Positions 7,883 through 17,140 of a stretch of 64,000 nt of DNA are shown piece by piece; within the stretch, counting starts at the first letter, position 1, and every line of letters begins with the position of its first letter. The position numbers and the translations under genes were made by a program. This DNA comes from Thermogemmatispora carboxidivorans (lineage in GTDB: Bacteria > Chloroflexota > Ktedonobacteria > Ktedonobacterales > Ktedonobacteraceae), in the NCBI RefSeq assembly GCF_000702505.1, contig NZ_JNIM01000001.1:4154001-4218000 (forward strand). The letters are read 5' to 3'. Below the pieces are notes generated by a model, which ran no database searches, was not told where the DNA came from, and worked only from the letters and a program-made list of their open reading frames with translations.

Positions 7883-10800
7883 CTAATGAGAAGCCGCATC
7901 GACAAGGCGCAGGCCCCCAAAAAGCCGCGGTGGCTCCCCCGGACGCCATAGCACAGCTCCCGCACGCTGCGGAGCTACCGCCAGCGTCAGGCCCTCTTCC
8001 TCTAGCGAGAGACGCTGCTCAGCGCCAGCCTCGGAAGCCACCAGCAGGAGCATCCCCTCCTTAAGAGGACGGCGCACCAGTAGCCAGGGCCGGCGCCTTC
8101 CTTCGGGCCGCGGCTCCAGCGGCGTCTTCCCCAGCACTCGCTGATAGAGATGCGCCAGCGGCTCCAGCTCACCGGCCAGCTCCAGTGGCAACCCAGCCCA
8201 CAGCAAGCGCCCGGCTCCGAGCCGCAGCTCCCGCAACTCGTTGTGGGCCTTACGCACGTAACCCGTTTTTTCTTGCGTAAAGCTTAGCTGATAGCGGCTG
8301 CCATCCTCAAGCCGCAGCTCCTCATAGGGAGCGACCGGCAGCGGTCCAGACTGGCCGGCCTCAGAGTTTAGCTGTGGATCGAAGGGCAGATTGTGCAGAT
8401 CGCGACCAACGACGCCGCTCACCAGGGCCGTTCCACCACGCTGGACATACTCGAGCACAGCGAACCAGGCCGCGGGTTCGCAGAGCTGCAAGGACGGCAC
8501 GATGATCACCTGGGGCCGATAGCGCATGGTCGTCAGTTCCGGGAGGCGCTGCTCTCCAATGAGCTGGGGGATCACGCCCAACTCATAGGCCAAAGCGCGC
8601 ACCGCCTGGCGCGTCGGCAAGGCTCCCAGGTCCGGGCGTGCAAACCACTGGCTATAGGGGATCACCAGCCAGACCGCTGGCGGCTCGGGCGCCTCCTGCA
8701 GCTGACCCTCCAGGGTCTGCACCAGATGGCAGAACTCGCGCATCACCAGCAGCTCCGGCTTGGCGCTGCCATCGGTGCGGACCAGGCCAATGCTATTCTC
8801 GTTCTCGCTGGTCATGTAGGCATTGGTATGCCAGAGCCACTGGATCAAGCCGGCCCCATTAGCCATCAAGCCCATCATCAGCTTGCGCTCCAGCAGCCAG
8901 GCATTAGCCTGTTCCGTGCGCCAGGGGCGGCCATCGAGGTCGCGCACCAGCATCACCCCCGTCTCCTGGATCAGATTGGGTCGCTCAGGCGTCTTGTCGA
9001 GGAGCATATCCCAGAGCAGGTCATCGACATTCCACCAGGGATGCGTCGTCGTATAATCGACAGCGCTGGCATAGAACTGCGGCGCAATGCGCGCCCCCGC
9101 CTCATCCTGACCCACGCCAATCACGGTCTGACTGCCAGCAGCCCGAATGGCCCGATACATGCGTCGCGCCCAGGCGACAAACGCCTCCTGCGAGAAGCGC
9201 GTATAGTCGGCCACCTTCAGCATGGCACGCGCCGCCGCATCGCGCACCGAGGTTGAATAGTCGGCCTCGCGCGGCAGGCGGAGCTGCTCCCAGGAAGGCA
9301 GCTCTGCCGGCGTCTCGCGCCAGCGCAGCTGCAACTGCTCGAGCGTGTAGCGCTCCCTGAGCCACTGTCCAAAAGCCTGCTGCTCGTAGCGATCATAATT
9401 GGGCAGCGGACGCTGAGCGAAGGCACGAGCCGGATCGCCAAAGCTCGGCTCATTGATCAAGTCCCACGATAGCAACTCCACCTGCGCATAGCGGCGGGCC
9501 AGCAGTGAGAGAAAGCGCTCCTGAGCCTCCAGAGAACGCGGATCAAGCCAGGGGTTCAGGCCATCGAAGAGAGGGGGAAAGAAGGCAAAGAAGGTAAAGA
9601 TCACCTGCAGCTCGTGACGGCAGGCCGTCAGCACAAAGGCATCGAGCGCCCGCAGAAAAGAGTCCGTTGGCACCCCGGCCACCGGTAGCACCTCGCGCCA
9701 GGCCGTCCAGAGGCCAGTACGCAGCAGATTGATGCCGGCAGCCTTCATCTCGGCCATCTCGCGCTCCCAGCGGGCTGGATTGGGTAAGCGCCAGTACTTG
9801 CGCTGCACCCGGCTATCCATATAGGTCGTGCCACAGACCAGAAAGAGGCGCTCGCCCTGATAAAAATAGTCGCGCCCGGCCACCAGGCGCTTCCCGCGTG
9901 TCGCCGCAATCAGCGCCTCATCCCAGATCCAAAAGCCCGTCTCCTGGCTCAACCACTGGCCACCCTTGGGCCGATACTCGGTACGCACACGATAGAGGCC
10001 CGCCCTGGGCGCTGGCTCCATCTGGAGATAACGCTCGGAATGCACTGGCGAGGCCAGAGCTTCGAAATCCCAGCGCCGCAGCACCTCACCATCATCCGCC
10101 TGCGTCACCGTGATATGCAGCTCCAGATCCAGCCGCTCAGGCAGTGTCACCACCAGCGCTGGCGCCTCTTCAGGGCGATAGCAGGCTAGCACTGGGCGAA
10201 CAGCGCAGCAGAGAGGGTCTTCCAGGGCCAGGGCCAGCAGACGCCGTACAGGCTCAGCCAGGGCCAGCCAATCCTCCGCAGTGTCAGGCTCCCACAGCGA
10301 GAGGAGCCAGCGCCCGCCCTGAAAGCGCCCCCTAAGCTGGTCGAGCACAAAGGCCGGCGTCGCCAGCCGTTCTTCGCCAGAGGGCGTCTTTGCGACAGCG
10401 AAGAGCAGCGGCAGCAGCAGCGTGTCGAACGGTCCCGCCGAGCCAATCTCTTCAGGATAGTCGGACGTCTGCGTCAGGCGCGGATAACAGGCCCAGAAGC
10501 GCCCTGGCCGTTCGGCAGACAACGGTAGGGCACAATCATGCAGAAAGCGCGCCTCCGAGGCAGCTACCAGACGCAGTGTGCCCGGAAGAACCCCACTTAC
10601 TGCCAGGTCGACCGGGAAGAACGGCCCCAGGCAGAGCTGGCGCGCATAGACATCCTGCTCCGGCTCTACCTCTCCCGAGGCAGTAACCGGTCGCGCAAAG
10701 GGCATGCCCCCAAAGATAGCCAGATTGCCCCCGCGCTCCAGAAAGCGCAGCAGAGCATTCCAGGCTGCTTTCGGGAAATAGGGGCCATGAAAAGAGACCA

Positions 10801-10960
10801 GGAGACGCGGCGCGCTCTCCAGAGCCTGGGCTAGTTGAGCCGCATCGCAGATCTCAAATGGGTTGGGCAACAGTTCATGCAGTAACGCCCGACTGCAGGC
10901 CCGCGGATAAGCCGGATCAGCGAAGACGAGCACGCGATCTGAGCGAATCACTGAAACCAT
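7883..10960 (-). CDS. Large GH-A clan glycoside hydrolase (beta-galactosidase-like)
   Basis: A 1025-residue protein without a signal peptide, so probably cytoplasmic. The centre (about residues 370-720) is a TIM-barrel hydrolase: MKAAGINLLRTGLWTAW, then WDLINEPSFG near residue 505 with the expected acid/base Glu, and NLIQETGVM near 665 with the expected nucleophile Glu. Both ends contain alpha/beta segments resembling the GATase-like trimerisation domain of GH42 enzymes (LVSFHGPYFPKAAWNALL and VIIVPSLQLCEP). It probably removes beta-linked sugars from oligosaccharides. Exact GH family is uncertain (GH5, GH2 or GH42 neighbours). It lies downstream of the LacI gene in the same direction and is likely controlled by it with the divergent mannanase. 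Confidence 0.75.
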   Translation of the reverse strand: MVSVIRSDRVLVFADPAYPRACSRALLHELLPNPFEICDAAQLAQALESAPRLLVSFHGPYFPKAAWNALLRFLERGGNLAIFGGMPFARPVTASGEVEPEQDVYARQLCLGPFFPVDLAVSGVLPGTLRLVAASEARFLHDCALPLSAERPGRFWACYPRLTQTSDYPEEIGSAGPFDTLLLPLLFAVAKTPSGEERLATPAFVLDQLRGRFQGGRWLLSLWEPDTAEDWLALAEPVRRLLALALEDPLCCAVRPVLACYRPEEAPALVVTLPERLDLELHITVTQADDGEVLRRWDFEALASPVHSERYLQMEPAPRAGLYRVRTEYRPKGGQWLSQETGFWIWDEALIAATRGKRLVAGRDYFYQGERLFLVCGTTYMDSRVQRKYWRLPNPARWEREMAEMKAAGINLLRTGLWTAWREVLPVAGVPTDSFLRALDAFVLTACRHELQVIFTFFAFFPPLFDGLNPWLDPRSLEAQERFLSLLARRYAQVELLSWDLINEPSFGDPARAFAQRPLPNYDRYEQQAFGQWLRERYTLEQLQLRWRETPAELPSWEQLRLPREADYSTSVRDAAARAMLKVADYTRFSQEAFVAWARRMYRAIRAAGSQTVIGVGQDEAGARIAPQFYASAVDYTTTHPWWNVDDLLWDMLLDKTPERPNLIQETGVMLVRDLDGRPWRTEQANAWLLERKLMMGLMANGAGLIQWLWHTNAYMTSENENSIGLVRTDGSAKPELLVMREFCHLVQTLEGQLQEAPEPPAVWLVIPYSQWFARPDLGALPTRQAVRALAYELGVIPQLIGEQRLPELTTMRYRPQVIIVPSLQLCEPAAWFAVLEYVQRGGTALVSGVVGRDLHNLPFDPQLNSEAGQSGPLPVAPYEELRLEDGSRYQLSFTQEKTGYVRKAHNELRELRLGAGRLLWAGLPLELAGELEPLAHLYQRVLGKTPLEPRPEGRRRPWLLVRRPLKEGMLLLVASEAGAEQRLSLEEEGLTLAVAPQRAGAVLWRPGEPPRLFGGLRLVDAASH

Positions 10961-11187
10961 CGTTCCTCACACAAAAGCATCCAGACAAACAAGGCGCTTC
11001 CGTCACCGACAATAAGGACCCCGGACAGAAGGAGCAGCACGTGCCCACGTCAGCAAGCCAGGACGGATCAATCAGGACACAGCAACCCCAGAGCAGCAGA
11101 GAGGAGAGAGGCGGCTGGCAGCATCCCTGCTCGGTGGGGAGGGATCAACAACAGCGCTTCCTTCTCAGCCTGACAGGGACACCAGAT

Positions 11188-12306
11188 TCAGTGCCGGGCA
11201 GAGGTGGACGGAGCACAGGCCGACTCGCGCTGCACCAGCTCTACGTCTAGCATAGAGACCACGTGCACAGGATCAGAGTGACTGATCAAAGCGAGCAGCC
11301 GCCGCAAGGCCACCATGCCGAGAGCCTCCTTATTGACGCGCACCGTCGTCAGGGGCGGCGTCAGATGCTCCACCATATCGATGTCGTCGAAGCCCACCAG
11401 CGAGACATCCTCGGGCAGACGCAGCCCGGCCTCGCGCAGAGCTTTCATCGCCCCCACGGCCATCTCATCGTTGGCACAGAAAAGGGCGCTGAACTGCTCG
11501 CCACGTTCCAGCAGCCGCTTGCAGGCCAGATACCCCCCTTCCATCGATAGGCCGCCATCCTCGTAAAGCCCCGGTAGAATGGGCAGGCCGGCCTCCAGCA
11601 GGGCCAGACGATACCCCTGGGCACGGCGCTCAATCGTATAGACGCGGTTCCTTGGCAGTCGTGGCCCTCCCTCTCCTTGCTGTTCCCTCTCTTCACTTGC
11701 CTCCGTCATCAAGGGTCCCCCCATGAAGGCGATGCGGCGATGGCCCAGGCTGATCAGGTACTCAACGGCCTGGCGCGCACCATCCAGGTTATTCCCTAAG
11801 ACAGCGTCTGTCTGGGGAACATAATTGTCAACGAGGACCAGGGGCGTGCCCGTCTGCTGGATGGCTCTCACCGTGACGGCTTCGGCAGGCCCTACCAGTA
11901 GAATGCCGCCAAGACGCATATCGTAGATGGTGGTCAGCAGACGATCCGGGTCCGCCTGGATCTCGCTAATGGCACGATAGGTCACTTTGACGTTGGCCCG
12001 CCGCGCTTCGCTCTCAACGCCGTGCAGGATGTGCGACCAGAATGGATTGGTTGAAACAGTGGTCTTGGGCAGAAAGGAGCAGAAGAGAAAGCCTATCTCT
12101 CTGACAATTCGCCCTTCGATGGGGCGCTCTTCCTCTCCTCCCCCCTGCCGCCCACTCCCAAAGTAGCCGAGCCGCGAGGCCGCACGCAGCACACGCTGGC
12201 GCGTCTCCGCGGTGACGTTGCCGTGGTTGTTGAGCACTCGCGAAACGGTGCCGACTGAGACTCCCGCCTCCCTGGCGATGTCTCTCAAGGTGACAGTGTT
12301 TGCCAA
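11188..12306 (-). CDS. LacI-family transcriptional regulator of the GH5 locus
   Basis: A 372-residue LacI/GalR repressor. The N-terminal helix-turn-helix TLRDIAREAGVSVGTVSRVLNN is followed by the hinge and a periplasmic-binding-protein-like sugar domain (ILLVGPAEAV, FMGGPLMTEAS, ALFCANDEMAVGAMKAL, SLVGFDDIDMVEHLTPPLTTVR). A 25-residue charged insert near residues 210-235 (EEREQQGEGG) is unusual. The frame opens at TTG 12321, but TTG 12306 with GGAGGG seven bases before it is the better start. Its own promoter overlaps a GTGAA-N3-TTCAC palindrome, which suggests autorepression; the mannanase-like gene is divergent from it. Confidence 0.88.
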   Translation of the reverse strand: MANTVTLRDIAREAGVSVGTVSRVLNNHGNVTAETRQRVLRAASRLGYFGSGRQGGGEEERPIEGRIVREIGFLFCSFLPKTTVSTNPFWSHILHGVESEARRANVKVTYRAISEIQADPDRLLTTIYDMRLGGILLVGPAEAVTVRAIQQTGTPLVLVDNYVPQTDAVLGNNLDGARQAVEYLISLGHRRIAFMGGPLMTEASEEREQQGEGGPRLPRNRVYTIERRAQGYRLALLEAGLPILPGLYEDGGLSMEGGYLACKRLLERGEQFSALFCANDEMAVGAMKALREAGLRLPEDVSLVGFDDIDMVEHLTPPLTTVRVNKEALGMVALRRLLALISHSDPVHVVSMLDVELVQRESACAPSTSARH

Positions 12307-12325
12307 CGCCGATCCCTCCAAGGAT

Positions 12326-12338
12326 GTGAAACGTTCAC
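12326..12338. promoter_or_regulatory. Predicted LacI operator, autoregulatory
   Basis: Perfect palindrome GTGAA-ACG-TTCAC, 5-bp arms around an ACG centre, resembling LacI/GalR sites with a central CG step. It covers the expected transcription start of the LacI gene and lies just before its ribosome site, the right place for self-repression. Confidence 0.6.
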
Positions 12339-12343
12339 GAAAA

Positions 12344-12371
12344 AGATAACATCCATATTGATCTCTGTCAA
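12344..12371 (-). promoter_or_regulatory. Predicted promoter of the LacI gene
   Basis: Minus-strand TTGACA (12366-12371), 16-base spacer, TTATCT (12344-12349). Transcription would begin near 12337, inside the operator at 12326-12338. Confidence 0.55.
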
Positions 12372-12428
12372 TCTACAGGCCAGCCGTCGGGCGGCATGAC
12401 GAGGCTCAACCCCGAGAAGGGGCACCTA

Positions 12429-12458
12429 TTGACAGAATGCTTGGTAAGATGGTACCAT
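12429..12458 (+). promoter_or_regulatory. Predicted promoter of the GH5 mannanase-like gene
   Basis: TTGACA (12429-12434), 18-base spacer, TACCAT (12453-12458). A second LacI-like site follows directly at 12465-12477. Confidence 0.5.
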
Positions 12459-12464
12459 TCTTCC

Positions 12465-12477
12465 GTGTAACGGTTCA
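12465..12477. promoter_or_regulatory. Predicted LacI operator at the mannanase promoter
   Basis: GTGTAACGGTTCA is an imperfect palindrome that resembles the 12326-12338 site (GTGAAACGTTCAC). It begins seven bases after the -10 box, so a bound repressor would block transcription of the GH5 gene. Confidence 0.4.
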
Positions 12478-12545
12478 TTGAAAAATTTGCATTGTTCATT
12501 GAAACCACTGGAGCGCAGCCTTTCATCCAGGAAGGAGGAGAGCCT

Positions 12546-13817
12546 ATGCAGGATGCACATGCTGAGACCCCGCTACCACAAGCGAGCCGGAGAGCTTTTC
12601 TGGAAGCCGTAGCTGCCGCTGGCCTGAGCTTCTGGGCGGCGAGCACGGGCTTGGGTGCGGGAACGGCTTTTGCGCGCCCCAGTGCCGACAGCGAATCATC
12701 CTCCCGTTTCACGGCGGCCAGCTTGCGGCAGCAACGCGGCAGCTTTGTCAGCCGGCGCGGGCCGTTCTTCATCCTGGACGGCAAGCCTTTCTATTTTGCC
12801 GGCACCAACAATTATTATATGCATTATCAATCCCACTTTATGATTGACGATGTCCTCAAGGATGTCGCCGCTCTGGGTCTGCCGGTCTTACGCATTTGGG
12901 GTTTCCTCGATGGGCAGCCGCACAATGGCTTTGTCATGCAGCCTGAGCCGGGCGTCTATCCTGAAGACGGCTATGAGCGTTTCGACTACACGGTCTGGCG
13001 TGCTGGGCAGCTTGGCATCAAGCTGGTGGTCCCTCTGGTCAACAACTGGGACGACTTCGGCGGCATGGATCAGTACGTGGCCTGGTTTGGGGCCAGCGGT
13101 CATGACGATTTCTACACCAATCCCCAGATCAAGGCTGCCTACAAAGCCTACGTGCGTCACTTCATTCACCGCCTGAACCGTTACACAGGCAAACCGCTCT
13201 ATCTCGATCCGACCATCATGACCTGGGAGCTGGCTAACGAGCCGCGCTGTCAGTCGGACCCCAGCGGCCAGACCCTGACGGCCTGGGTGCGCGAGATGAG
13301 CGCCTTCATTAAGAGCATGGATGGTCTGCACCTGGTGGCGGTCGGTGATGAGGGCTGGTACAACGAGCCGGGTAACGCTGACTGGGCTTACAACGGCAGT
13401 CAGGGTGTAGACTGGAAGCGCCTGGTCGCCCTGCCGACGGTCGACTACGGGACGTTACACCTGTATCCGGATTATTGGGGCAAAGACAATACCTGGTCGT
13501 TGCAGTGGATTGCCGATCATATTCGCGATGGCCATGCGCTGGGCAAGCCGGTGGTTCTGGAAGAGTATGGCTGGCTGGATATGGCAACGCGCGATGCTAT
13601 CTATCGGCAGTGGACCGACCAGGTCTATCGGTTGAACGGCAATGGTGATCAGTTCTGGATTCTGACGGGCCTGCAGGACGACGGTACGCTCTATCCGAAC
13701 TATGATGGTTTCCGCGTGACGTATCCGAGCAGCACGGCCACGGTGATCGCCCAACATGAGGCCCAGATGCGGGCTAAATCCGAGCGGCCTGGGCGTGGCC
13801 CCCGGGCCGGGGCGTAG
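12546..13817 (+). CDS. Exported GH5-like endo-beta-1,4-mannanase
   Basis: A 423-residue enzyme. The N-terminus is a twin-arginine signal (ASRRAFLEAVAAAGLSFW) with probable cleavage after GTAFA near residue 40, so it is exported folded. The barrel carries FFILDGKPFYFAGTNNYY, typical of GH5 mannanases, the acid/base Glu in MTWELANEPR near residue 229, and the nucleophile Glu in VVLEEYGW near 338. ATG 12546 with AAGGAGGAG ahead is preferred over ATG 12492, which would put 18 residues before the signal. It probably cuts mannan or glucomannan outside the cell for uptake. Confidence 0.85.
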   Translation: MQDAHAETPLPQASRRAFLEAVAAAGLSFWAASTGLGAGTAFARPSADSESSSRFTAASLRQQRGSFVSRRGPFFILDGKPFYFAGTNNYYMHYQSHFMIDDVLKDVAALGLPVLRIWGFLDGQPHNGFVMQPEPGVYPEDGYERFDYTVWRAGQLGIKLVVPLVNNWDDFGGMDQYVAWFGASGHDDFYTNPQIKAAYKAYVRHFIHRLNRYTGKPLYLDPTIMTWELANEPRCQSDPSGQTLTAWVREMSAFIKSMDGLHLVAVGDEGWYNEPGNADWAYNGSQGVDWKRLVALPTVDYGTLHLYPDYWGKDNTWSLQWIADHIRDGHALGKPVVLEEYGWLDMATRDAIYRQWTDQVYRLNGNGDQFWILTGLQDDGTLYPNYDGFRVTYPSSTATVIAQHEAQMRAKSERPGRGPRAGA

Positions 13818-13923
13818 CGCAGGAACGGCGCGAGGATGTGTAGAGCACGCCCGATGAGTAGATTGTTACCATGAACCACACTCACACCCTCACGCCCTGG
13901 GTTTCCTGCTTGTTGTGACACCG

Positions 13924-13960
13924 GACTGCCTGGATCGCCCGGTCCAGGCAGTCACTTTTC
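13924..13960 (+). terminator. Intrinsic terminator after the mannanase gene
   Basis: Perfect 11-bp stem GACTGCCTGGA / TCCAGGCAGTC (13924-13934 with 13943-13953), 8-base loop, followed by ACTTTTC. It sits about 110 bases after the mannanase stop. Confidence 0.65.
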
Positions 13961-13995
13961 AGGCTTCCGAGCCTCATGAGTGGGAGGAGGATTGA

Positions 13996-14991
13996 GTGGC
14001 TGCAAAAGAACAACCCTTCTCGCTGATGGTCCCTCTCTTCGCTGATGGCCCCGTGGTCAGCAGCTCCAGCGGCACTATCCCCAGCCAGGGGGAGGGACTG
14101 CTACGGCCCGTCAATGTGGCCAGCGTACCTCAGCGCAGTCCCTTTCGCTATCCGGGCGGCAAGACCTGGCTTGTCCCTTATATACGCCGCTGGCTCTCTC
14201 CCACGAGCAGAGCGGCCCGCGGTCTGTCGCCAGCGCGCCCGACTGTCCTGCTAGAACCCTTCGCCGGCGGCGGCAGCGTCAGCCTGACAGCGGTGGCCGA
14301 GGGATTTGTGGAGCAGGCTCTGATGGTGGAGCTGGATGAAGATGTAGCGGCAGTCTGGCAGACTCTCTTGCAAGAGAAACCCCGCGCTCAGCTCCTGGAC
14401 CTTCTGCACTCTTTCGAGCTGACGCCTGCGGGAGTGGAGAACTGGCTCACACGCCCGCGCCAGGCACTTTCTCTGGCCGAGCATGCCTTTCAGACCCTGC
14501 TTCGCAACCGCGTCAGCCACGGCGGTATTCTGGCCCCCGGCGCCGGTCTTCTCAAGCATGGCGAAGATGGACGCGGCCTACGCTCGCGCTGGTATCCAGC
14601 AACCTTGCGGCGGCGCATCGAGGAGATCGCCCGCCTGAGTCCACGCCTCGCGTTCATCCACGGCGATGGCCTGGAGCAACTCCGCCAGTATCAGGAACGC
14701 CATGACGTGGTCAGCTTTATCGACCCTCCCTATACGCTTACTGGCAAGAGGGCCGGGCGCCGTCTCTACCGCTACGCTGAGCTTGATCACGAGGCCCTCT
14801 TTGCACTGGTGAGCTGTCTCACGGGCGATTTTCTGGTCACGTACGACGACACACCAGAGGTACGCGCACTGGCCAGACGCTACGGCCTGGCCCTGGCCGC
14901 CGTGCCTATGCGTACCACCCATCACACGCAGCTGATGGAGCTGCTCATCGGGCGCGACCTGCGCTGGTTGGAGACATCACAGCCATCATAG
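13996..14991 (+). CDS. Dam-family DNA adenine-N6 methyltransferase
   Basis: A 331-residue alpha-group adenine methylase. The order of motifs is that of Dam/DpnM: SPFRYPGGKTWL near residues 47-58 (motif X), LLEPFAGGGSVS near 86-97 (motif I, SAM binding), and catalytic DPPY at 243-246 (motif IV). The first 45 residues are an extra low-complexity leader. GTG start at 13996 with GGGAGGAGG upstream. No restriction enzyme gene is adjacent, so it looks like an orphan methylase; target sequence is not predictable. The nearest candidate defence-like genes start 3 kb downstream at 18004. Confidence 0.88.
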   Translation: MAAKEQPFSLMVPLFADGPVVSSSSGTIPSQGEGLLRPVNVASVPQRSPFRYPGGKTWLVPYIRRWLSPTSRAARGLSPARPTVLLEPFAGGGSVSLTAVAEGFVEQALMVELDEDVAAVWQTLLQEKPRAQLLDLLHSFELTPAGVENWLTRPRQALSLAEHAFQTLLRNRVSHGGILAPGAGLLKHGEDGRGLRSRWYPATLRRRIEEIARLSPRLAFIHGDGLEQLRQYQERHDVVSFIDPPYTLTGKRAGRRLYRYAELDHEALFALVSCLTGDFLVTYDDTPEVRALARRYGLALAAVPMRTTHHTQLMELLIGRDLRWLETSQPS

Positions 14992-15046
14992 AGAGAAGGG
15001 CCTTGTTGCTCGCTTGCTTTTTGGAGAACAGACAAGACCCTTCTCT
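14992..15046. terminator. Long hairpin directly after the methylase stop
   Basis: Inverted repeat AGAGAAGGG-C-CTTGT (14992-15006) with ACAAG-A-CCCTTCTCT (15032-15046), one mismatch in 15 pairs, loop of 25 bases. It begins at the stop codon and probably ends the methylase transcript, though no T-run follows. Confidence 0.55.
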
Positions 15047-15172
15047 GCGCGCTTCTCCTGAGAGCCGAGCCCCCAGACTATCCGCTTTCCTCCCAGCCAG
15101 GGAGGCAGAGGAGGCCCTTTCGCTTCCTCCTCTCTCCAGTTCTATCGCTCTATCTCCCCGCTTTGCCCCGAT

Positions 15173-15286
15173 CTAGGATCTCCGATAGGAGAGGGACGGA
15201 CGCGCCAGCCAGACACCCAGGATCAGCCCACACAGCAGACAGAGCAGGGCAATCGTACAGAGCAACCAGACATCTAGTGTCACCAT
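15173..15286 (-). CDS. Small single-helix membrane peptide
   Basis: A 37-residue peptide starting MVTLDVWLLCTIALLCLL, with one membrane helix (about residues 5-28) and a basic tail LARPSLSYRRS, giving an inside C-terminus by the positive-inside rule. The minus-strand ATG at 15286 is preceded by AGGAGG at ideal spacing, which is strong support for so short a frame. The longer frame through this start to 15442 has no good start. Function unknown. It is divergent from the XRE regulator across an AT-rich promoter region, so the regulator may control it. Confidence 0.6.
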   Translation of the reverse strand: MVTLDVWLLCTIALLCLLCGLILGVWLARPSLSYRRS

Positions 15287-15307
15287 GTGCAACCTCCTGC
15301 TTATATA

Positions 15308-15335
15308 TTGACATTCAATATACCTGACATATAAT
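15308..15335 (+). promoter_or_regulatory. Near-consensus sigma70-type promoter
   Basis: TTGACA (15308-15313), 16-base spacer, TATAAT (15330-15335), both hexamers perfect. It lies in an AT-rich pocket between the small membrane peptide (minus) and the XRE-TPR regulator (plus) and points towards the regulator. Confidence 0.6.
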
Positions 15336-15546
15336 TTATACAGAAAGCCGTCATATCTCGCTCTAAGCATAGCACAGCCCTGGCCCGCCAGGAACCTCCA
15401 GCAAGGAGCCAGCGCAGGAGCAGCAACGGGGCCAGGAAGCATACAGGGCGGGGGCCACTAGGGGGCCAGCTAGATTCCTCCATCTTCTGCACGAAATACC
15501 CTTGAAAGATGGTCTCTCTCTGAGTAAACTGAAAGTGAGAGCAGCG

Positions 15547-17121
15547 ATGAGCGACGGGGCCAGAGAAGCACCTTCACCCAAGAAGGCCAATCAGCTGCTC
15601 AGGCGTGCGCGCGAGTTGCGTGGCTGGTCACGCCAGCGACTGGTTGTGGAGCTGCAGCAGCGCTTTCCCGGAGTGGCGGTTACAGCTAAGGACATTGCTC
15701 GCTGGGAGCGGGGGAAACGCAGGCCAGGCCCATATTATCGAGAGAAACTCTGTCTGATCTTTGAGCTAACCGCGGAGCAACTTGGCTTTATCGAGTCGTC
15801 GCCCGCCGCCGCAGCAACGGCAGAGCCGTATGTCAGCCCCCCCTCGCCTTCGCCAGAGTCCGAGCCCGAGCCCGAGCTACGCGCTCAGTCTGCCCGCGTG
15901 ATATTGTTGGCTTCGCCCCCGGCCAGGCAGGACTCAGAGCCGGGCGATCTCGCTACCTGGCTCGGCCTCAAGCTCGCGCAGATCGTGCGGATGATCAGCA
16001 CCTGGCAGGGCCAGGCTCTCGCCTGTGAAGAGGTACAGGCGCTGATCGATCAGGAGCTAGCCATGATCGACGATACGCTGCAGCACTACAGCAGGCAAGA
16101 AGAGTTAGAGCTATCGCGACGCGAGGCGCTCGTCACTATTGCCGCCCTCCCGACGGTCCTGCTCTCCTGGCGCCGCCCCGAGTGGACAAACGAGATGCTG
16201 GCCGAAGAGTTCCTTCCCCAGTGCTCGGCCAGCCTGGCGGCCTGCTGGCATCTGCTCAAGGGCAATGGTCTGACCACCGTTCAGGAGGTTCTCCCTCGCT
16301 TCGCCCCAACACTCATTCTGATGGCCCGCCAGGCGACGCGCTACCAGCGGGTGGCGGCTCGCCTGGCCACGCAAGCCGCCATTCTCCAGGCCATCCTGGC
16401 GATGCACCGCCTGGACATCGCCGGGCGGGAACGCTCCTGCCTGGAGGCCCTCCGCTGTAGCCGTGCGGCTGCCGATGAGCGCCTGGAGTGCGCGGCGCTA
16501 ATGTATCTGGGCTATACCTATTCGTTCTGTTATCGCCCGCGTCAGCCCCGTAAGGCGATTGCGGTCTTCGAGGAGGCACTGCGTGTGCTGGGAAGCCAGG
16601 ATTCGCTCCTGCGCAGCGATGTGGCAATGGGACTGGCCGAGGCTTATGCTCAGTGTGGCGACGAGCGCCAGGCGCTCCACTATATGACGCTCGCTCAGGA
16701 CGCTTTCCCTACTCGCCCAGAACTTGACCCTAGCTTCGCCTATGCCGAATGTGGCCTGAACGTGCTCTACCAGTGGGAGGGAAAGATGTGCCTGGAGCTG
16801 AGCGCTCACTTCCCCGACTTTGGCTATCAGCAGCGCGGCTGGCAGGCCATTGAGCTGAGTCTTGCCACGCCCTCGATCTCAGAGCGCGCCAGCAACGAGT
16901 CCATCATTTACCAGGCCGATGCCGCCCGCCTGATCGGTGAGCTGGACCTCTTCGCTCGCTATGTACGCCAGGGGGCCGAGTTGGCCCTGACACTGCACAG
17001 CCAGAAACGCTATAATGAGGTGCTCGAAGTCTTTCAGCGGGCGCCGCGCTCCTGGCAGCATGAGCCACAGATCCAGCGGCTGGCCCGTGATTTCTTCAAG
17101 CCGTTGCCTAGCCCAGGTTGA
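15547..17121 (+). CDS. XRE-family regulator with TPR-like helical domain
   Basis: A 524-residue protein. Residues about 12-70 form an XRE helix-turn-helix (LLRRARELRGWSRQRLVVEL, then DIARWERGKRRPGPYYREKL), followed by a proline/glutamate-rich linker and a long helical region with TPR-like pairs (ALMYLGYTYSFCYRPRQPRKA, MGLAEAYAQCGDERQALHYM). This layout is common in multicellular actinobacteria and Ktedonobacteria, where such proteins often sense small peptides or proteins. ATG 15547 is chosen; an in-frame TTG at 15502 would add 15 residues. Neighbours are the divergent membrane peptide and, a few bases downstream, CutA. Confidence 0.8.
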   Translation: MSDGAREAPSPKKANQLLRRARELRGWSRQRLVVELQQRFPGVAVTAKDIARWERGKRRPGPYYREKLCLIFELTAEQLGFIESSPAAAATAEPYVSPPSPSPESEPEPELRAQSARVILLASPPARQDSEPGDLATWLGLKLAQIVRMISTWQGQALACEEVQALIDQELAMIDDTLQHYSRQEELELSRREALVTIAALPTVLLSWRRPEWTNEMLAEEFLPQCSASLAACWHLLKGNGLTTVQEVLPRFAPTLILMARQATRYQRVAARLATQAAILQAILAMHRLDIAGRERSCLEALRCSRAAADERLECAALMYLGYTYSFCYRPRQPRKAIAVFEEALRVLGSQDSLLRSDVAMGLAEAYAQCGDERQALHYMTLAQDAFPTRPELDPSFAYAECGLNVLYQWEGKMCLELSAHFPDFGYQQRGWQAIELSLATPSISERASNESIIYQADAARLIGELDLFARYVRQGAELALTLHSQKRYNEVLEVFQRAPRSWQHEPQIQRLARDFFKPLPSPG

Positions 17122-17140
17122 AGGAAGGATGACGCAGACA

